DNA from: Fonticula alba
Lineage: Eukaryota > Opisthokonta > Rotosphaerida > Fonticulaceae
DNA length: 51,292 nt
Direction: 5' to 3'
Assembly (NCBI RefSeq): GCF_000388065.1
Contig: NW_009242975.1
Location: forward strand, 947,904 to 999,195
Part shown: positions 10,588 to 23,000 of the stretch, piece by piece
How the letters are laid out: each line of letters begins with the position of its first letter
Numbering within the stretch: the first letter of the stretch is position 1
The notes under the pieces: model-generated
The model's database searches: none
What the model saw: the letters and a program-made list of their open reading frames with translations, nothing else
What the model was told of the DNA's origin: nothing
Program-made: the position numbers and the translations under genes

Positions 10588-11747
10588 CGCGCCAGTCTCT
10601 GTGGGCTGGCAGTTAGCCTGCCGCGAAGTGCGGGCAAAGGGGCCAGAGCTTGGCAGGGTCTGGCCGTGGTGCGGAGAAGGGCGCGGGGGCAGCGAGTGGG
10701 GGAGCCTCTTGCCCAGGGCGCGCCCCCTGCCGGGGGCCGAGAGGGCTGCCGGCGCGCTCGACCCCCCGGGGCTGCTTGCGCACGAGAGGATTCACCCAGG
10801 CCTACGCTCGTTGGCTGCCGGTCCTTACTTGGACTTGCTGCGGCGGGCGGGGGCCGGCAGCGGGAGGAAGGGGCGAGGGCGGGGGGAGCCACCGGGCCCC
10901 GCGCGCTCATTAACTGCTGCTGTCTTGCCTGATGCCGGCTGCTGGCTTGCCACAACTGGACCAAAAGTTCCGGCCACCGCGAGCACGGCCATGTGAAACC
11001 CCGCAATCGTCAACATTCGCAGGGCGGGGGGGGGGGGGGGCGGGAGCTGGCGCGGGGACCGGAAGACCAGAGAGAAAGAGAGAGAGTCCTGCCGTGGGGC
11101 GGCGGCGTGGATGTCGCCAGTCTGCCCTGCTGGTGTCTCGTGCAGCGCACACAGTAGGCTCTAGTAATAGGGGAAGCCCGCGCCCCTCCGGGCGGAAACC
11201 CCTGGGGGAGGGGGAGGGGTGCTCGCCAAGAAGGTTGGCACCCACCAAGGCTTTTCCCTGGCGAGCGGACACAGGCACGCCGTCTTCCGCGCGTCGGGCC
11301 CTTTCCTTGGAGGAGCCGGGCGCCGAGGCTGGGAGCCCCCGAGAGGAGAGGCATGGTTTTCCTGTCCCCCACACCGCCTAGCGGGGGGGGGGGGGGGGGG
11401 GGGGCGCCGGTGAGAGGGCGCGCGCCATGTTCAGTGACACACCCGCGGCAACCTTCGCCCGTTGGCATCATAGGGGGTATTTGTTTTTCCCCCCCTTGGA
11501 GGGGACAGGCCGACAGAAATAAGCTGGAGCCGAGAAAGGCCCCCCTGCCGGAAGCCCTCGAGGCACGGCGGGGCCCGGGGGGGGGGGGGGGGGTGAGGTG
11601 CCCCTGATGACAGTCTGCCCGAGCTCGAGGTCCGATGTCCGAACGATTGTCGCGGCTCCGGGCCTCTGTGCCGACGCCGGGGTGCCATGGCTTCCGGTCC
11701 GCGGGCGAGCCCGGACGCGTGTGGTGGCCAGGGGCGCATGCGCGTCT

Positions 11748-11749
<2 letters not shown>

Positions 11750-11782
<33 letters not shown>
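11750..11782. repeat. (TG)n microsatellite
   Basis: Perfect TG dinucleotide repeat of 33 bases in the ESF1-ORP spacer. Confidence 0.95.
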
Positions 11783-11785
<3 letters not shown>

Positions 11786-12635
11786 TTCTCACCCGATCTT
11801 CTCACGCTCGGGCATCCGCCTCGTTTCGCGGCCTCCCCTCGCGCCGCTCGCCCCTTCTTTAACTACCCTCCCGTACGCTTGCACATCTTGGGCCATGTGC
11901 GTGTGTGTGGGTGTGTATGTGTGTGCGTACGCGCGGGCCGCCCGCCGTGGGTGACCAGCCATCGCAAAGGCGCTCCAAACGCCGCGGCGATTTGGGCATA
12001 TCGAAATGCTTGGGCTCAGGCGCATGGCAGGGCTGTTGTGCCTTTCTGAGAACCACCCACATTCGGCCAAGGGTGTCTCTGACCAGGCTTGCCGTGCTCT
12101 GCTTACCTGAAGGGTGGCTGGATTTTCTGGGGCGCATTCGCTGGTGAATGCCTTTGGCCCCCCCCTCCCCCCCCCTCGCCCCTCCCGGTCCCCGCCCTCG
12201 GTGCTCCCGGTGCCCGTCGAGCTAGCCCCTAGGTCGGGAGGAACGCACCGGGGCCGAGCGTAGGCCGGCTTGGCCTCCGAACGGACGGGAAAAGGAGGCT
12301 CCCGTGCGTCTGCGCGTGTGTGTATTTTCCTGGAGCATGGGCACCATCCGGCTGACGATCCCCCCCCCCCCCCCCGCCCCCCCCGCCGTCGCCGCCCCTC
12401 ACCCCGCTGGCCCTGCCGCCTCGACCGTCCTGACCCCCGCAGGTGGCGAGAGGTGTGCACGCAAGGTACCCTCTCGATGGAGGATAGGCGGGTGCTATGC
12501 CGTGTGGGGACAGCGGCACCCTGGCGCTCGTCCAGCGTGGGCATCCTGTCAGATGAAGGGACATGCCCGGGGGTGGGTGCGGGGGGGGGGGGGGATGGTT
12601 CACTCTGTTGTGTGTTGGGCACCGACCGCCCCATG

Positions 12636-12638
12636 GTG

Positions 12639-12663
<25 letters not shown>
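12636..12663. repeat. (GT)n microsatellite
   Basis: Perfect GT dinucleotide repeat of 28 bases in the ESF1-ORP spacer. Confidence 0.95.
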
Positions 12664-12669
<6 letters not shown>

Positions 12670-13036
12670 GGACGAGTCTGCGGGCGGAGAGCCATGCTGC
12701 CAGTCTCGCCGGACCCAGCGGGCCGGGCCCGGGGCTTTCCTGCCGTGTGCCACCAGCACATATATTGGGGCGTGCTGCAGGCCCGGGCCGGGGGGAGGGG
12801 CTGGGCGGGGGCCCGGAATCTGAACCGAGCTGGGCGGGGGAGCCTCAGTGCCAGAGACTCGCATGATGCCCACTTAACATGCCGCACTCTGCCCACCCAA
12901 GCGGAGGGCCGGGAGTGCGCGAGCGCACGCACGCGTGTCTGTACGCGCATTGTATATGCCTGCGGAGAGGGCCGAAGGGGCGGGGATGTAACGCGGCATG
13001 ACCATGGTCTGGTTGGTGGGGAACGCCCGGGCCGGG

Positions 13037-13081
13037 CACACACACACACACACACACACATACACACACACACACACACAC
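13037..13081. repeat. (CA)n microsatellite
   Basis: CA dinucleotide repeat of 45 bases with one T interruption, in the ESF1-ORP spacer. Confidence 0.95.
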
Positions 13082-14116
13082 GAGAGGGGGCGCGGGGAAC
13101 TACCCGAAGGCGTCGCCCCCGCGTTCCCCGGCGTCCAGGCACACCGTGAGGTAGATTACACTCGCCCCGGGTTTTTTTTTTATCGGCCGGGGGCCGGGGG
13201 GCCGGGGGGGGGGCGTGGAGGGGCCCCTCCGAGGCACAACAGCGCGCCTCGGGAGACGCCACACGGCCTCGGGGCGCGCGGTTAAAGATCGCCCCCGGGC
13301 GTGAAAGCCCCATGTGCGGGTCCCTGTCCCCTGGGGGAGGGGCGGGGGCCGAAGATTGAGGCCGCCCTCACGTATGCGTGCACGCGCGCGTGCGCGCGTG
13401 CGCACAGGCGTGAGCGCCCCCTCTTTCCCGCCTGCCGCGGCCGAACAGGCGGTCGGACGCGCACCAAACCGGCCCGGGGTTGGGGCCAGCATAGGGGGCC
13501 AGTCCCAGACAATCCCATCCCCCACCCACGGTCTGGTGGGCAGAGGCCCGCCTCCCCCTGTGTCTAGCCCCAAGTCCGGCCGCGCGTGCGTTTGTCCTCG
13601 CCCTCTTTCGCCGCTGTTTTCCGGCCCGGGGCACTCCCCCGGACCAGATCCTGCGCCCGGCGCCCCGCCCCTCCGCCTCCGCGTCCGGACTGGGCTCCAG
13701 CAGCCGCCCTGGCAGAGGCCTGGCTTCCAGCCTCACCCGAAGACGGGCTTCTCGAGGCGCGCGCACGCGCGCGCGCGCGGCCCCCACCCGGGTTTTCAGC
13801 CACCGCCGAGGCCCCTGGCTCGCGGCCGACCGTCACCCGGAAAAACGTATGCCCCTCCCCCCCCCCTTCTCCTTCGCTCCCGCCCTCTGTCCTCGATCCC
13901 TTGTCCTTGCTGCCGCTCGCCCGTCCACCCCCGCCCGTGTCCGCCCCGACCAACCCTCCTCCCCTCCCCCCGCCCCCTCTCCCAACAACCAACCGCGCAC
14001 ACCTCCCGACCCTGCTCGGCTCCCCTCCTCGCGCAGCCTATTTCCGTTTTCCTGCCCCGCCTGCGCTTTGCCCGCGAGTGTGCACTCCTCTCTCCCTCCT
14101 CTCCGCCGTCGCAACC

Positions 14117-16339
14117 ATGTCCGAGGATAATGTCGTCCCCACCTCCCAGAAGGGTTCCTTCACCACCTTCCTGAAGACCGTGCGCACACACACATGCCCC
14201 CACACCCGCTGGCTCACTCACGGCGACAGGCACCCGGACAAGGCCCCGCCCTCTGTCCTGCCATCTTGCTCACGCCTCGCCTCCCGCCGAGCTCCTTCCT
14301 CCTCCTCGGCCCCTGACCTTCCCTCGCTGTCTCTCTCTCTCTCTTTTCCTCTCTCTCTCACACACACACACACGATGCACATGTGGTGTGTCCATGGCTG
14401 CCCTCGTTGCTTCGCTGCGCCCACGCACGAGTAGATCGCCTCCACCACGGCCGATCTCAGCACTCTCTCGTGCCCGGCCTTCCTGCTGGAGGGCATCTCC
14501 GTTCTGGAGCACACCACCAGTTACATGATGGTCCCGGAGCTCCTGTTCAACATCAACAAGGAGTCTGACCCTGTCGGTACGTGTGCCCCTCATTATTCTC
14601 TCTTTCTCTCCCCTTCTTCCTCCCTCTCTCCCGCTCCCGCGCCCTCTTTCTTGCCTGGCTTTTGATCACAGCCTCGACGCAGCAACTGACCGACCCCCCG
14701 GCCATATTGGCCTCCTCCCTGTCGGACTCCCGACGCCACCAGCCCGCATGCGCGCCGTTGTTGCCTGGTGGATTACCAACGTCTACCAGTCTTACGGCGC
14801 CCCCTTCGCCGGTGGTAGCTCCGTCAAGAAGCCCTACAACCCGGTCCTCGGCGAGCAGTTCCACTGCACCTGGCCCAAGGGCGGCCCCGTCGAGTCCGAG
14901 GTCCACCTGGAGGCCGAGCAGGTTTCCCACCACCCCCCGGTCAGTGCTTTCTACCTCGAGTGCCCGGAGCAGCGCCTCTGTGTGAACGGCTCCATCTTCT
15001 CGGGCGCCCGCTTCCGTGGCACCAGTGTTCGCGTGCGTGAGGCTTGCATCTCCGCCTCCTTTTCTGTCCCCCCTCCCTCCCTCCCTCCCTCTCTCTCTCT
15101 CTCTCCTGTGCTGCCCCTGGCCCCACACATACTCTCCTCGCGTGCCCTGACAGCGCCCACTCCCCCTCCTTGTGCCTCCCCCTGGTCCTTGTCCACACCT
15201 GGCCACCTTTCTGCCGTGTCCCTCGGAACTGCCACCATTGCCGCTGCCCCCCTCCTCGCACACAGGTTCGCATTTACGGCCACGTTGTTCTGCGTCTGCA
15301 GGACCACGATGACGAGTACCGGCTCACCTACCCCGAGGCCGACCTGCGCGGTCTCTTCACTGGCCAGCTGTTCGCCGAGCTCAGTGGCATGGCCACCATC
15401 ACCTCCAAGTCTGGCTACTCGGCCACCATTAACTACCTGCCGTGCGTGGCAAGCCCGCCTCCCTTGCCCTTCGGCCCCGTTGTCTCTCACCCCCGGTCGC
15501 TGCATTCCTCCCTCAACACCCCACTCACCATGCTCCGTGCCCCCCCCCCCCGCGCGCGCCCGCGTCCCCCATGCCCACAGCAAGCCGTGGTTCCACGGCT
15601 CGTACCACATGATCAACGGCTTTGTCTCGCCGTCCAGCTCCCACAATGTCGACAACGCCCTCTTCCACATTTCCGGCAAGTGGGTCGGCCGCGTCATGTG
15701 GAACGAGGCCGGCTCCAAGACGCAGAACCTCCTGCTTGACGTCGACACTCTGGTCAACACCAACCCCACGGTCCCGCCCCTGGAGGAGCAGGGTGAGCTG
15801 GAGTCCCAGAAGATCTGGGCCCCGGTGACCGCCGCCCTGCGTGTGCAGGACTACTCCACGGCCCTTGCCGAGAAGAACACCATCGAGGAGCACCAGCGTG
15901 CCCTGCGTCGCCAGCGTGAGGCTGATGGGTGCGTTTTCTGTCTCTCTGTCTCGACTTCCTGCGGGGGCGGGGGGGGAGCACCAGGGCCGGCGAAAAAAAA
16001 AAAAGGAAAAGAGGCGGCCGAGGAGAAAGCAACCCCTCGGGGTGCCCCTCCTTCCATGGGGGGACACTCTTTGTCTTGTCTCGGCTTCGGTGCCCCCCCG
16101 CCCCCCCCCCTAGCCATCTGTTCTAACTTGATGATCCGCCCCTGCCCCCTCCCCCCTCCTTTTCTGGCTGATTGCCACGCACGATGGTGTCTGCCGCACA
16201 CACACACAGTACTCCCTTCCAGGCGGTCCATTTCGACAACATCACCGACATGAGCCAGCTCATCCCTGAGAACGATATTTGCGAGGAGACCGGCACCGTG
16301 ATCTCCTACTACTGGCAGCACAAGCGCATGCTCCAGTAA
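14117..16339 (+). CDS. Short oxysterol-binding-protein-related protein (ORP/Osh type), 6 exons
   Basis: Exons: 14117-14179, 14435-14576, 14743-15032, 15266-15441, 15581-15928, 16210-16339, total 382 aa. ORPs carry sterols and phosphoinositides between membranes in a beta-barrel (the ORD domain). The protein is essentially only an ORD, as in yeast Kes1/Osh4. I see no PH, ankyrin or FFAT element. The N-terminal lid region (FTTFLKTIASTTADLSTLS) leads to KKPYNPVLGEQF and the family signature EQVSHHPP at residues 127-134. Further conserved blocks are KPWFHGSYHMINGFV, FHISGKWVG and LEEQGELESQKIW. Exon 3 must begin at 14743, giving DPVARMRAVVAWW, because the earlier AG at 14671 opens a wrong frame. 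Exon 6 must begin at 16210, because the AG at 16222 breaks phase. The context gcaaccATGtc matches that of the Vti1 gene. Confidence 0.94.
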
Positions 16340-17008
16340 GCATGTGAGACACTCCAAGAGAGCGAGCACGCGCGCGCGCGCGCGTGCTCGCGCACACACA
16401 CACACACCGAGACAAAGGTCAAGAGCGAGGGAGAGAGAGGTTTTGAGGAAGACCACCGGACTGGGGGGATATTCGCACGGAGAAGCCGCACACGACGCGT
16501 GCAACGTCCAGATACTTCCCTCTGTTCGTCCTCCTCCTCCTCTCCCCTCTCATTGTCCCGTCGGGCTCACTCCCAACACCACCATATACAGATATACATA
16601 TGCCCCCTTTTCCTCTTGGGGGGATGCCGTCTCGCGATTGCTGTCGTGCTCCGTTCCTTCTCCTGCCCTGTCTTTCCCCCTATCTCCTCCTTCCCCCTCC
16701 CCGATCGCACAAGATAAAAAAGTTAAATCCTGATTCCCTGTTTGTTTGTTTGTGTGTGTGTGTGTGTACATGGTGGTGCTTCCAAATGTGTGCACCCAAA
16801 TAGGGGGCACAAGTGCGGCTGAAGAGGTAAAGAGATCGGGGGAAAGGGGACGTAAAAGTATATTGTTGGTAGTCTATGGGGTTTGCCAACAGAACTAACG
16901 GGGGGGGGGGGGGGGGAGGGGCGCCACAAAAACAAACAAAACCAAAGGCGGGAGGAAAAAAAAAAACAAGGGGGGAGAGAACACAGAGAAGGAGCAGCAC
17001 GATGGCGG
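16340..17008. other. Convergent spacer between the ORP and PPP1R37-like genes
   Basis: A 669-base spacer holding both 3' ends. It contains the palindrome at 16362-16391, a CA tract, a GTTT/GT stretch at about 16741-16767 and an A/T-richer patch at about 16712-16730. A G run lies at 16900-16916. No gene is seen. Confidence 0.6.
16362..16391. other. Perfect 30-bp palindrome after the ORP stop codon
   Basis: The left arm gcgagcacgcgcgcg (16362-16376) is the exact reverse complement of the right arm 16377-16391, with no spacer. The centre is alternating CG. The left arm starts 22 bases after the ORP stop codon and a CA tract follows. It could form a cruciform or Z-DNA, or a strong hairpin in the 3' UTR. 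Confidence 0.95.
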
Positions 17009-20000
17009 CTAGTTCCCGGTGCCGGCGCTGTGCGGAGTGGCCGCCTCCGACAGGACGGAGCCGAGGACCGAGTCGAGGGCAGCCAGGATGGCCGGCTCCA
17101 GATCACCCGCAGCCGCGGGCGGCCGGGTAGTCACTGCGGCCGGGGCAGGCGGCGTCACCACCACCTGGGCCTCTTCGGGGACCTCTTGCTGCTGCTGCTG
17201 CTCCGGCTCGATGGCCGATGGCACCGTCGTCGGTGGCCCATCCACAGCGGGAGACGGCTGGGGACCGGAATCAGGGACGGTGGCCGTCGCCGGGGGGAGA
17301 GACTCCGCCAGGTCCTCGGGAGAGGGAGGCAGACCCGGCGAGGCCCCCTCATCGGCGGCCGTCCCGGAGGACGCCCGGGAAATCGCCGAGGAGGGCAATG
17401 GAGCTGAAGGCGGCGAGGCGGGCGGCGCCGAGGCCGACGATCCAGGCGACTGGCCGGACCGGCGATAGCGCACGTGCGTCCGGAGAATTTGGTCAATCGA
17501 GTCTTCGATCTCCCAGCCACCGGCATCGGCGTCATCTTCGGCCTCGGCCGCGGCCGGGGCGGCATCAGCCGTGGCATCGGCCCCGGCCGGGGGCGGTACA
17601 GGCCGACGGTCGAGGCAAATCGACCGCAGGCCACCGCCATGCTTGGCCGCCATGCGCAGGGCCATCAGCCCGGCCAGTGGAAGAGGCCCATTGGCCGACA
17701 GATCCAGATGCCGGAGACGCGGCAGCTCGGCCACCGCCTCCGAGATGGCGATGACACCCTCGGTCCGGATGCGTGTCCGGGCCAGGGCCAACGACCGCAA
17801 GGTCGACTGGGCCACCACGCCATCCTTGATCATTTGCCAGCCGATGGTGCCGGCCAACTGGTTGCCACTCAGGTCCAGGGCATCCAGGCGGGCGCCACGC
17901 CGGCGAAGAGCCGCCAGGACCAGGGCCACGCCGGAGGAGCTCATGCCGCAATCCGCCAGCGACAAGCGCCGGACGGCGCAGGTGCTCACCACGGTGGCAG
18001 AGGCCCCGGGGGCCATATCACCCTCGGCCTCGTCGCCGGCCAGGAGCGGCATCATGCTCCCACCGGAGGAGGAGGAGGAGGCCCCGCCGGGCGCCGCGGA
18101 GCCCGCACCGGCCATGCCGGCCACATCAGCCGGGCCCGATCCACCCGAGGGCAGGTCCACCGGCGAGGAAACCGCCGACAGAGCAACCCCCAGGCCCGCG
18201 GGGATCCCCTCCAACAGGGCCGAGGCCAGCTGCGAGGCGCCCAGATCCCCAAGGCGGTTGCCAGCGAGGTCCAACACCCGCAGGGAAGGCAGAGAGAAGA
18301 GGGCCGCAAGGGCTCGGCCATCCAGGGCCTCGGGCCCGGCGGCGGCCGTGGCTCCGGCATACCGCCCGGCGCTGTAGGCCAGCGAGAGGAACTGCAGCGA
18401 AGCGGCCGGCGGATAATCCTCGATGGACTTCGGCAAGGGAGCATGCACATTGGCCGACAAGGGCGCGGCCAGGGACATCGGCGAAGAGGAGGACAGGCTT
18501 GACAGGGAGTTCATGGACGATGAGGAGGTCAAGCTGGCAGCGGCGGCAGCGGCCGAAGGGGACCCGGGCCCGGTCGAGCTGGCCGACGACCCGGCCGCCG
18601 TCGAGGAGGGCGCGCTCGCCGACGAAAGGGAAGCACTGCGCAGGCGCGACAGGGAGCGACGCCCCTCGCGCGTTTCGGAATCGCCGCTCGTGCCACCCTG
18701 GCCGCCGCCGCTGGATCCGCTGCTGCCACCGGGCAGCGAGGAAGTCGGCGACGGAGAGGGAGCACTGCTGCCGCTACGACTGGACGAGGAGCTCCGGCTG
18801 CGGGACCCGCCGCCGAAAATCAGCCCGACCGCACTGCTCAAGGTCGAGCGGGAGCTGCTTTCGCGCTCGCGCACCGGCGGCTGTGTCACCGGGCTCGAGG
18901 GGGGAGGATATGCCGCGCCGAAGGGGCGGCCAGCGGAGGGGTCGCCGCCGCCGGTCCCCGAGCGCCGAGTGGCGGGATTGGGCGAGCTCGACCGACTGAT
19001 CGAAGAGCCGCCACCAGACCCGGGCTCCGATCGCTCGGCGGCGGTGGTGATGGTGGTGGACTCCAGCGCGTCGGCGCCCTCCTGCTGCAGGTAGGCCGCA
19101 CTCAGGAGGAAGGCATTCGGATGGCAGTCGACATACGGCGAGTCCGAGCTGCCGAACACCAGGGCCCGGACGAAGGCCATCAATGCGCCTCCGTAGAGCC
19201 CACAGCCGGCAAGCCGGGCCACCGTCAGCAGACGAACCCCCTGGCCGAGAAGCTCGCCAATGCGCGGATCCAGTGGCTGCTGCACATAGGGATTGGTCGG
19301 GGGCAGGGTCGACAGCGACCGAAGAGAGGGGCCGCCACTGCCGCTGCCGCTGCCGCCGCTCGAGCCGGAGGAGAAGGCCGCGAAGCCGCGCAAAATGCCG
19401 GCCGGCCGGGAGTCCGGGGCATCGGCCCCGGCGGTTTCCGACATCGCGCCCAGGGCCAAGGAACGTGTCAAGTAGCTGCGATCCGGGTCGAGGAGGGCCA
19501 CCTGAGACTCAAGGGCCGAGATGGTCCCATGAGGCGGGCCAGACAGCAGCGACACCTCCAGAGCCGAGAGACTCTCATTGCGCTTGAGGAAGACGCCGAT
19601 GCGGCGAAGACTGTCCGGGCCAATGCGCGCGGACCCCGGGCCGCCTGGCCCATGCGGCAGGGACAGGCAATCCGGCGGGAGGCTGTCACCGCCAACCACG
19701 CGGAAGCGAGCCACCGCATTGTGGAAGAGCAGCGCATCCAGCAGCGCGACCATGGCATCATCATCCACATTCGGCGCGCCTACCACCAGCGCACGAAGGG
19801 CCGGGTTATGCTGCGTCAGGTAGGCGATGATGTCGGCACTCCGGCGGCCCAGCAGCGGGGGCGTGTTCGGCAGAGAAAGGTCCAGGGTGCGGAGGCGACG
19901 CCCGGCATCGGCGGCGGCCTGGGTAACAGCCAAGCAGCATGCATGAGTACCGGTCCCGAGGGGCATAGGAAGAAGACAGGAGAGGGAGGAGGGCAGGGGG

Positions 20001-23000
20001 GGGGGGGGGGGGGACGAACCTTGATCTGCTGAAGGATGGGCTCACTCGGCTCGACAGCATAGCGGGCACAAAGTTGCACGTAAAACTGGAGCAGCTCCGC
20101 GGAGGAAGTGGACGACGAGGAGGAGGACGAAGTGGAGGTCGAAGCAGAGGAAGACGCATGGGCGGCTGCCGTTGTGGCCGACGAGAGGGGAGCACCCGAC
20201 GAGGTAGCTGACACGCCAGACGCCGAGCTGCTGGTGGCGGCCGGCGTGGCGGCCGACGAACTGGCCGCCCCGACGGCCGACGGAGACTGGACCATGGGCT
20301 GACTGCTGGATGTCATGGCGGTGTGTGTTCCGCCGCTGGCGGCGGCCGAGGCGGCGGCCGAATCCAGCGACGACGGAGGGGACCCTGCCGTGGCCGAGGA
20401 CCCTGCCGACTCGGGCCGGGCAGACTTGGAGCCCGGCTGAAGGGGCGGGCTGGCGGGAACAACCATGGTCGAGTTGCCGGCCGCCGAGGAGGAGGCCTCC
20501 GCGGCGGCCCCGGGGGCGGGGGCCTTGGCCGATGTGCCGGTGCTCGAGTCCAGGGCAGCAGACGCACCGGAGGCCGGGGCGGCAGTGGTGGCGGCCGGAG
20601 CGCTGGCAACCGGCGTCTGTGACTTGAGAAGCTGGCGCTCGTGCTCGGAGTCCGGCCAGCCATGCGCCGCAACGGCCGTAGCCTCGGCCACGGACAGGGC
20701 GATGGCAGCAGCCGCGGCGGCCGCCTGGCCGGAGCCCAGGACGGCCGCATGCTGGCGGTCAAGCTGCCGCAAGTGGCGCCGGTGCTGCAGCGCCCGATCG
20801 GCGATCATCGCAATCTGGTGACGATAGTCGCGCAGGCGCTGCAGGCGCAGGCGCTCTGGGCTCGACTCGTCCAGCAAATCGCCGATGGTCAGAGTGGAGG
20901 TCGACCGAGCGACGGACACATTCGCGGCGGTGGGATCCTCGGCGGCGGCGGCGGCGGCGTCGGCGGCCTGGCTGTCGGCCAGCAGGAGCGCCTCGATGTT
21001 CTGGCGCTGCCGAGTCAGAACCTTCACCTGCTGCAGGTGGTAGGACTGGAGCTTCAGCAGGTGGCGCTGCTGCTGCAGGACCTGATACAGCTGCACCAGC
21101 GGATGGGCCACCGGCGAGGTGGAAGCATTGCCAGGCTGGTTGGGCTGCTGGCCCGGCTGCGACGAGCCGGACTTCTGCTTCTGCTGCTGCTGCTGCAGGA
21201 GCTGCTGCTTGTGCTGCTGCTGGTACTGCTCGTAGGCCGCCTGCTGCGCCTGCTTCTGGTGCTGGTAGTGCAGGAGGAGCTGCTGCTGATGCTGCTTCTG
21301 GAAGAGAATGCGCTGGGGAAGGGAGCGCGAAGCGGCGGCCGACATGTCGGACATGCTGGAGTCGCTGTCCTCGGCCGGCGAGTCGGTGCCAAACGCCGGG
21401 GGCGAGGAGGTGCCCAGGGCACCGGACCCGGCCGAAGCGACGGCCGTCCCCCCCGGGCCACTGCCGGGACCGATGGTAGCACCATCGGTGGCCCCGATGG
21501 CCGAAGCCGCCGATACCACCGTCGGATGATGGCTGACCACGGTCACCGGAGCCAGGAGCTCCAGGCCGGAGGTGCTGGCCGGCGGCGATTGCGACAGAGC
21601 CGGCGGCGGGCCGGTGTCCTCGGACCCGGCCGGCGCCAGGGTGGCCAGAGCAAGACGACGGCGCTGCTCAATGGCCTCGGCGTCAACCGCTCCGGCGGCC
21701 AGGGCCTCGGCAATCGGGTCATCCGGCAGGCTGCCAGACCCCCCGGAGCCAGACCCGCCGGTTGTGGGAATGCCAATCGGCTGGCTCGCGGCGCCGGCCG
21801 CAATGCCACCAGAGACACCAGGGAGGCTGGCGGATTGGCCATCAGGCGGACCGGCCACCACCCCGGCCGGGGGGACGCCCACGCCGCCAGCCTCCGACCC
21901 AGCGGCACCGGCACCATCGGCCGCTTGTTGTGTGGCCTCGGTGAGGGAAATGGCCGGGGAGGTGGCATCGGCCGCGGCGGCTGCCGCAGCCTCGGCCGCG
22001 GCCGACGCCGACTCCGGCTCATCTGCCATATGCTCGAGATCCTGCTCGGCTACCTCCTCCGGGTCGGTGAGGAAGAGGCTGGGATCGAGACCAGCGGCCA
22101 GGGCCGCCTCGGCCTCGGCCGCAGCCTCGGTTTCACCGGCCACCGACCGAGAGGCATACGCCTCGGCACAGGCCAGCAGCGAGGCCTCCGCGCGATTGAG
22201 CTCCTGCCGGGCAGCCGACGCGGCCAGGCGCACGCGATGCAGCGGGCCGCCATCGACAATCGGCGGCGAGGCGGGGAACCGCACACGGCGACGGCGAGAG
22301 GAAGATCCGGAGGGCTGCGGCTGCGGCTGCGGCTGCGACTGCGGTGGCTGCGGCTGCGGCGGCACCAGCTCCTGGGACCCCTCGGGCCCGGCACCCGGGG
22401 CCAGTGGATTGGCCTCCGCCGGGGCCGCCGACGGAGTGGCAGCCGAGGCCGCATTCGAGCCGACCAGGGGCAGGAGAGAGGACTCGGGCATGGCAAGAAC
22501 CGCACTGGTGGGCAGGGTCTGCTGCGAGCCGCCCGGGGTCGATGTCGGCTCGAATGCGGCCTCCGCCACGCGGGTGACCGCCGCCGGGATGTCCCCCGTG
22601 TCGGCACTGCCCCGGCAGGGGGAGCCCGAAGACACGCCGGCCGAGGTGGCGCCATTGCTCCCCGGCCGGGCCGGGCTCTTGGGCCGGCACACCTCATTGC
22701 TCAGGGTGTCCTGCTCATCGTCGGAAATTTGGTCAGTGTCATTGTCCGACTGCTCGTGGGCCGGGGCAGGGCCGGATGCCGAGCCGGCAGCAGGGCCGGC
22801 CGCCTCATCATTGGCGTCTGGCCCGCCGGCCGTGGGGATGGGGGTGGCGGTGTGCTCGGAGGGCGAGCGAGATGGCCTGACAGCCCCATGGGCCGCGTGC
22901 AGGTGCTGGTCGCCATCATCATCATCGTCATCGTCATCGTCATCCACATCGTCCACATCGTCCACATAGTCGGAGTCGGTGGGCACCGCGACCGGGCGCA

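Larger units (their letters stand above)
8927..14116. other. Long divergent spacer between ESF1 and the ORP gene, no gene recognised
   Basis: A 5.2-kb spacer with no recognisable protein, tRNA or rRNA. The open frames are low-complexity Pro/Gly/Arg strings in all frames. A CGG/CTG-rich ESF1 leader lies at 8927-8956. G runs occur at about 9283-9300, 9441-9457, 10493-10543, 10549-10585, 11383-11404 and 11578-11593. Dinucleotide tracts are GT 11750-11782, GT 12636-12663 and CA 13037-13081. CG-alternating stretches lie near 13380-13405 and 13758-13778. By eye the plus strand is G-rich toward ESF1 and C-rich toward the ORP gene (about 13850-14116), so each gene has a pyrimidine-rich sense-strand leader. 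Small hairpins occur near 9616-9640. Confidence 0.6.

Noticed and set aside
8927-14116. tRNA, 5S rRNA or snRNA genes in the long spacers
   Set aside because: I looked for the T-loop and other conserved blocks and found no convincing cloverleaf or snRNA core. Weak resemblances were isolated short matches.
14671-14742. Earlier 3' splice site (AG at 14670-14671) for ORP exon 3
   Set aside because: It opens a frame that loses the conserved MRAVVAWW and EQVSHHPP blocks. The AG at 14741-14742 restores ARMRAVVAWW.
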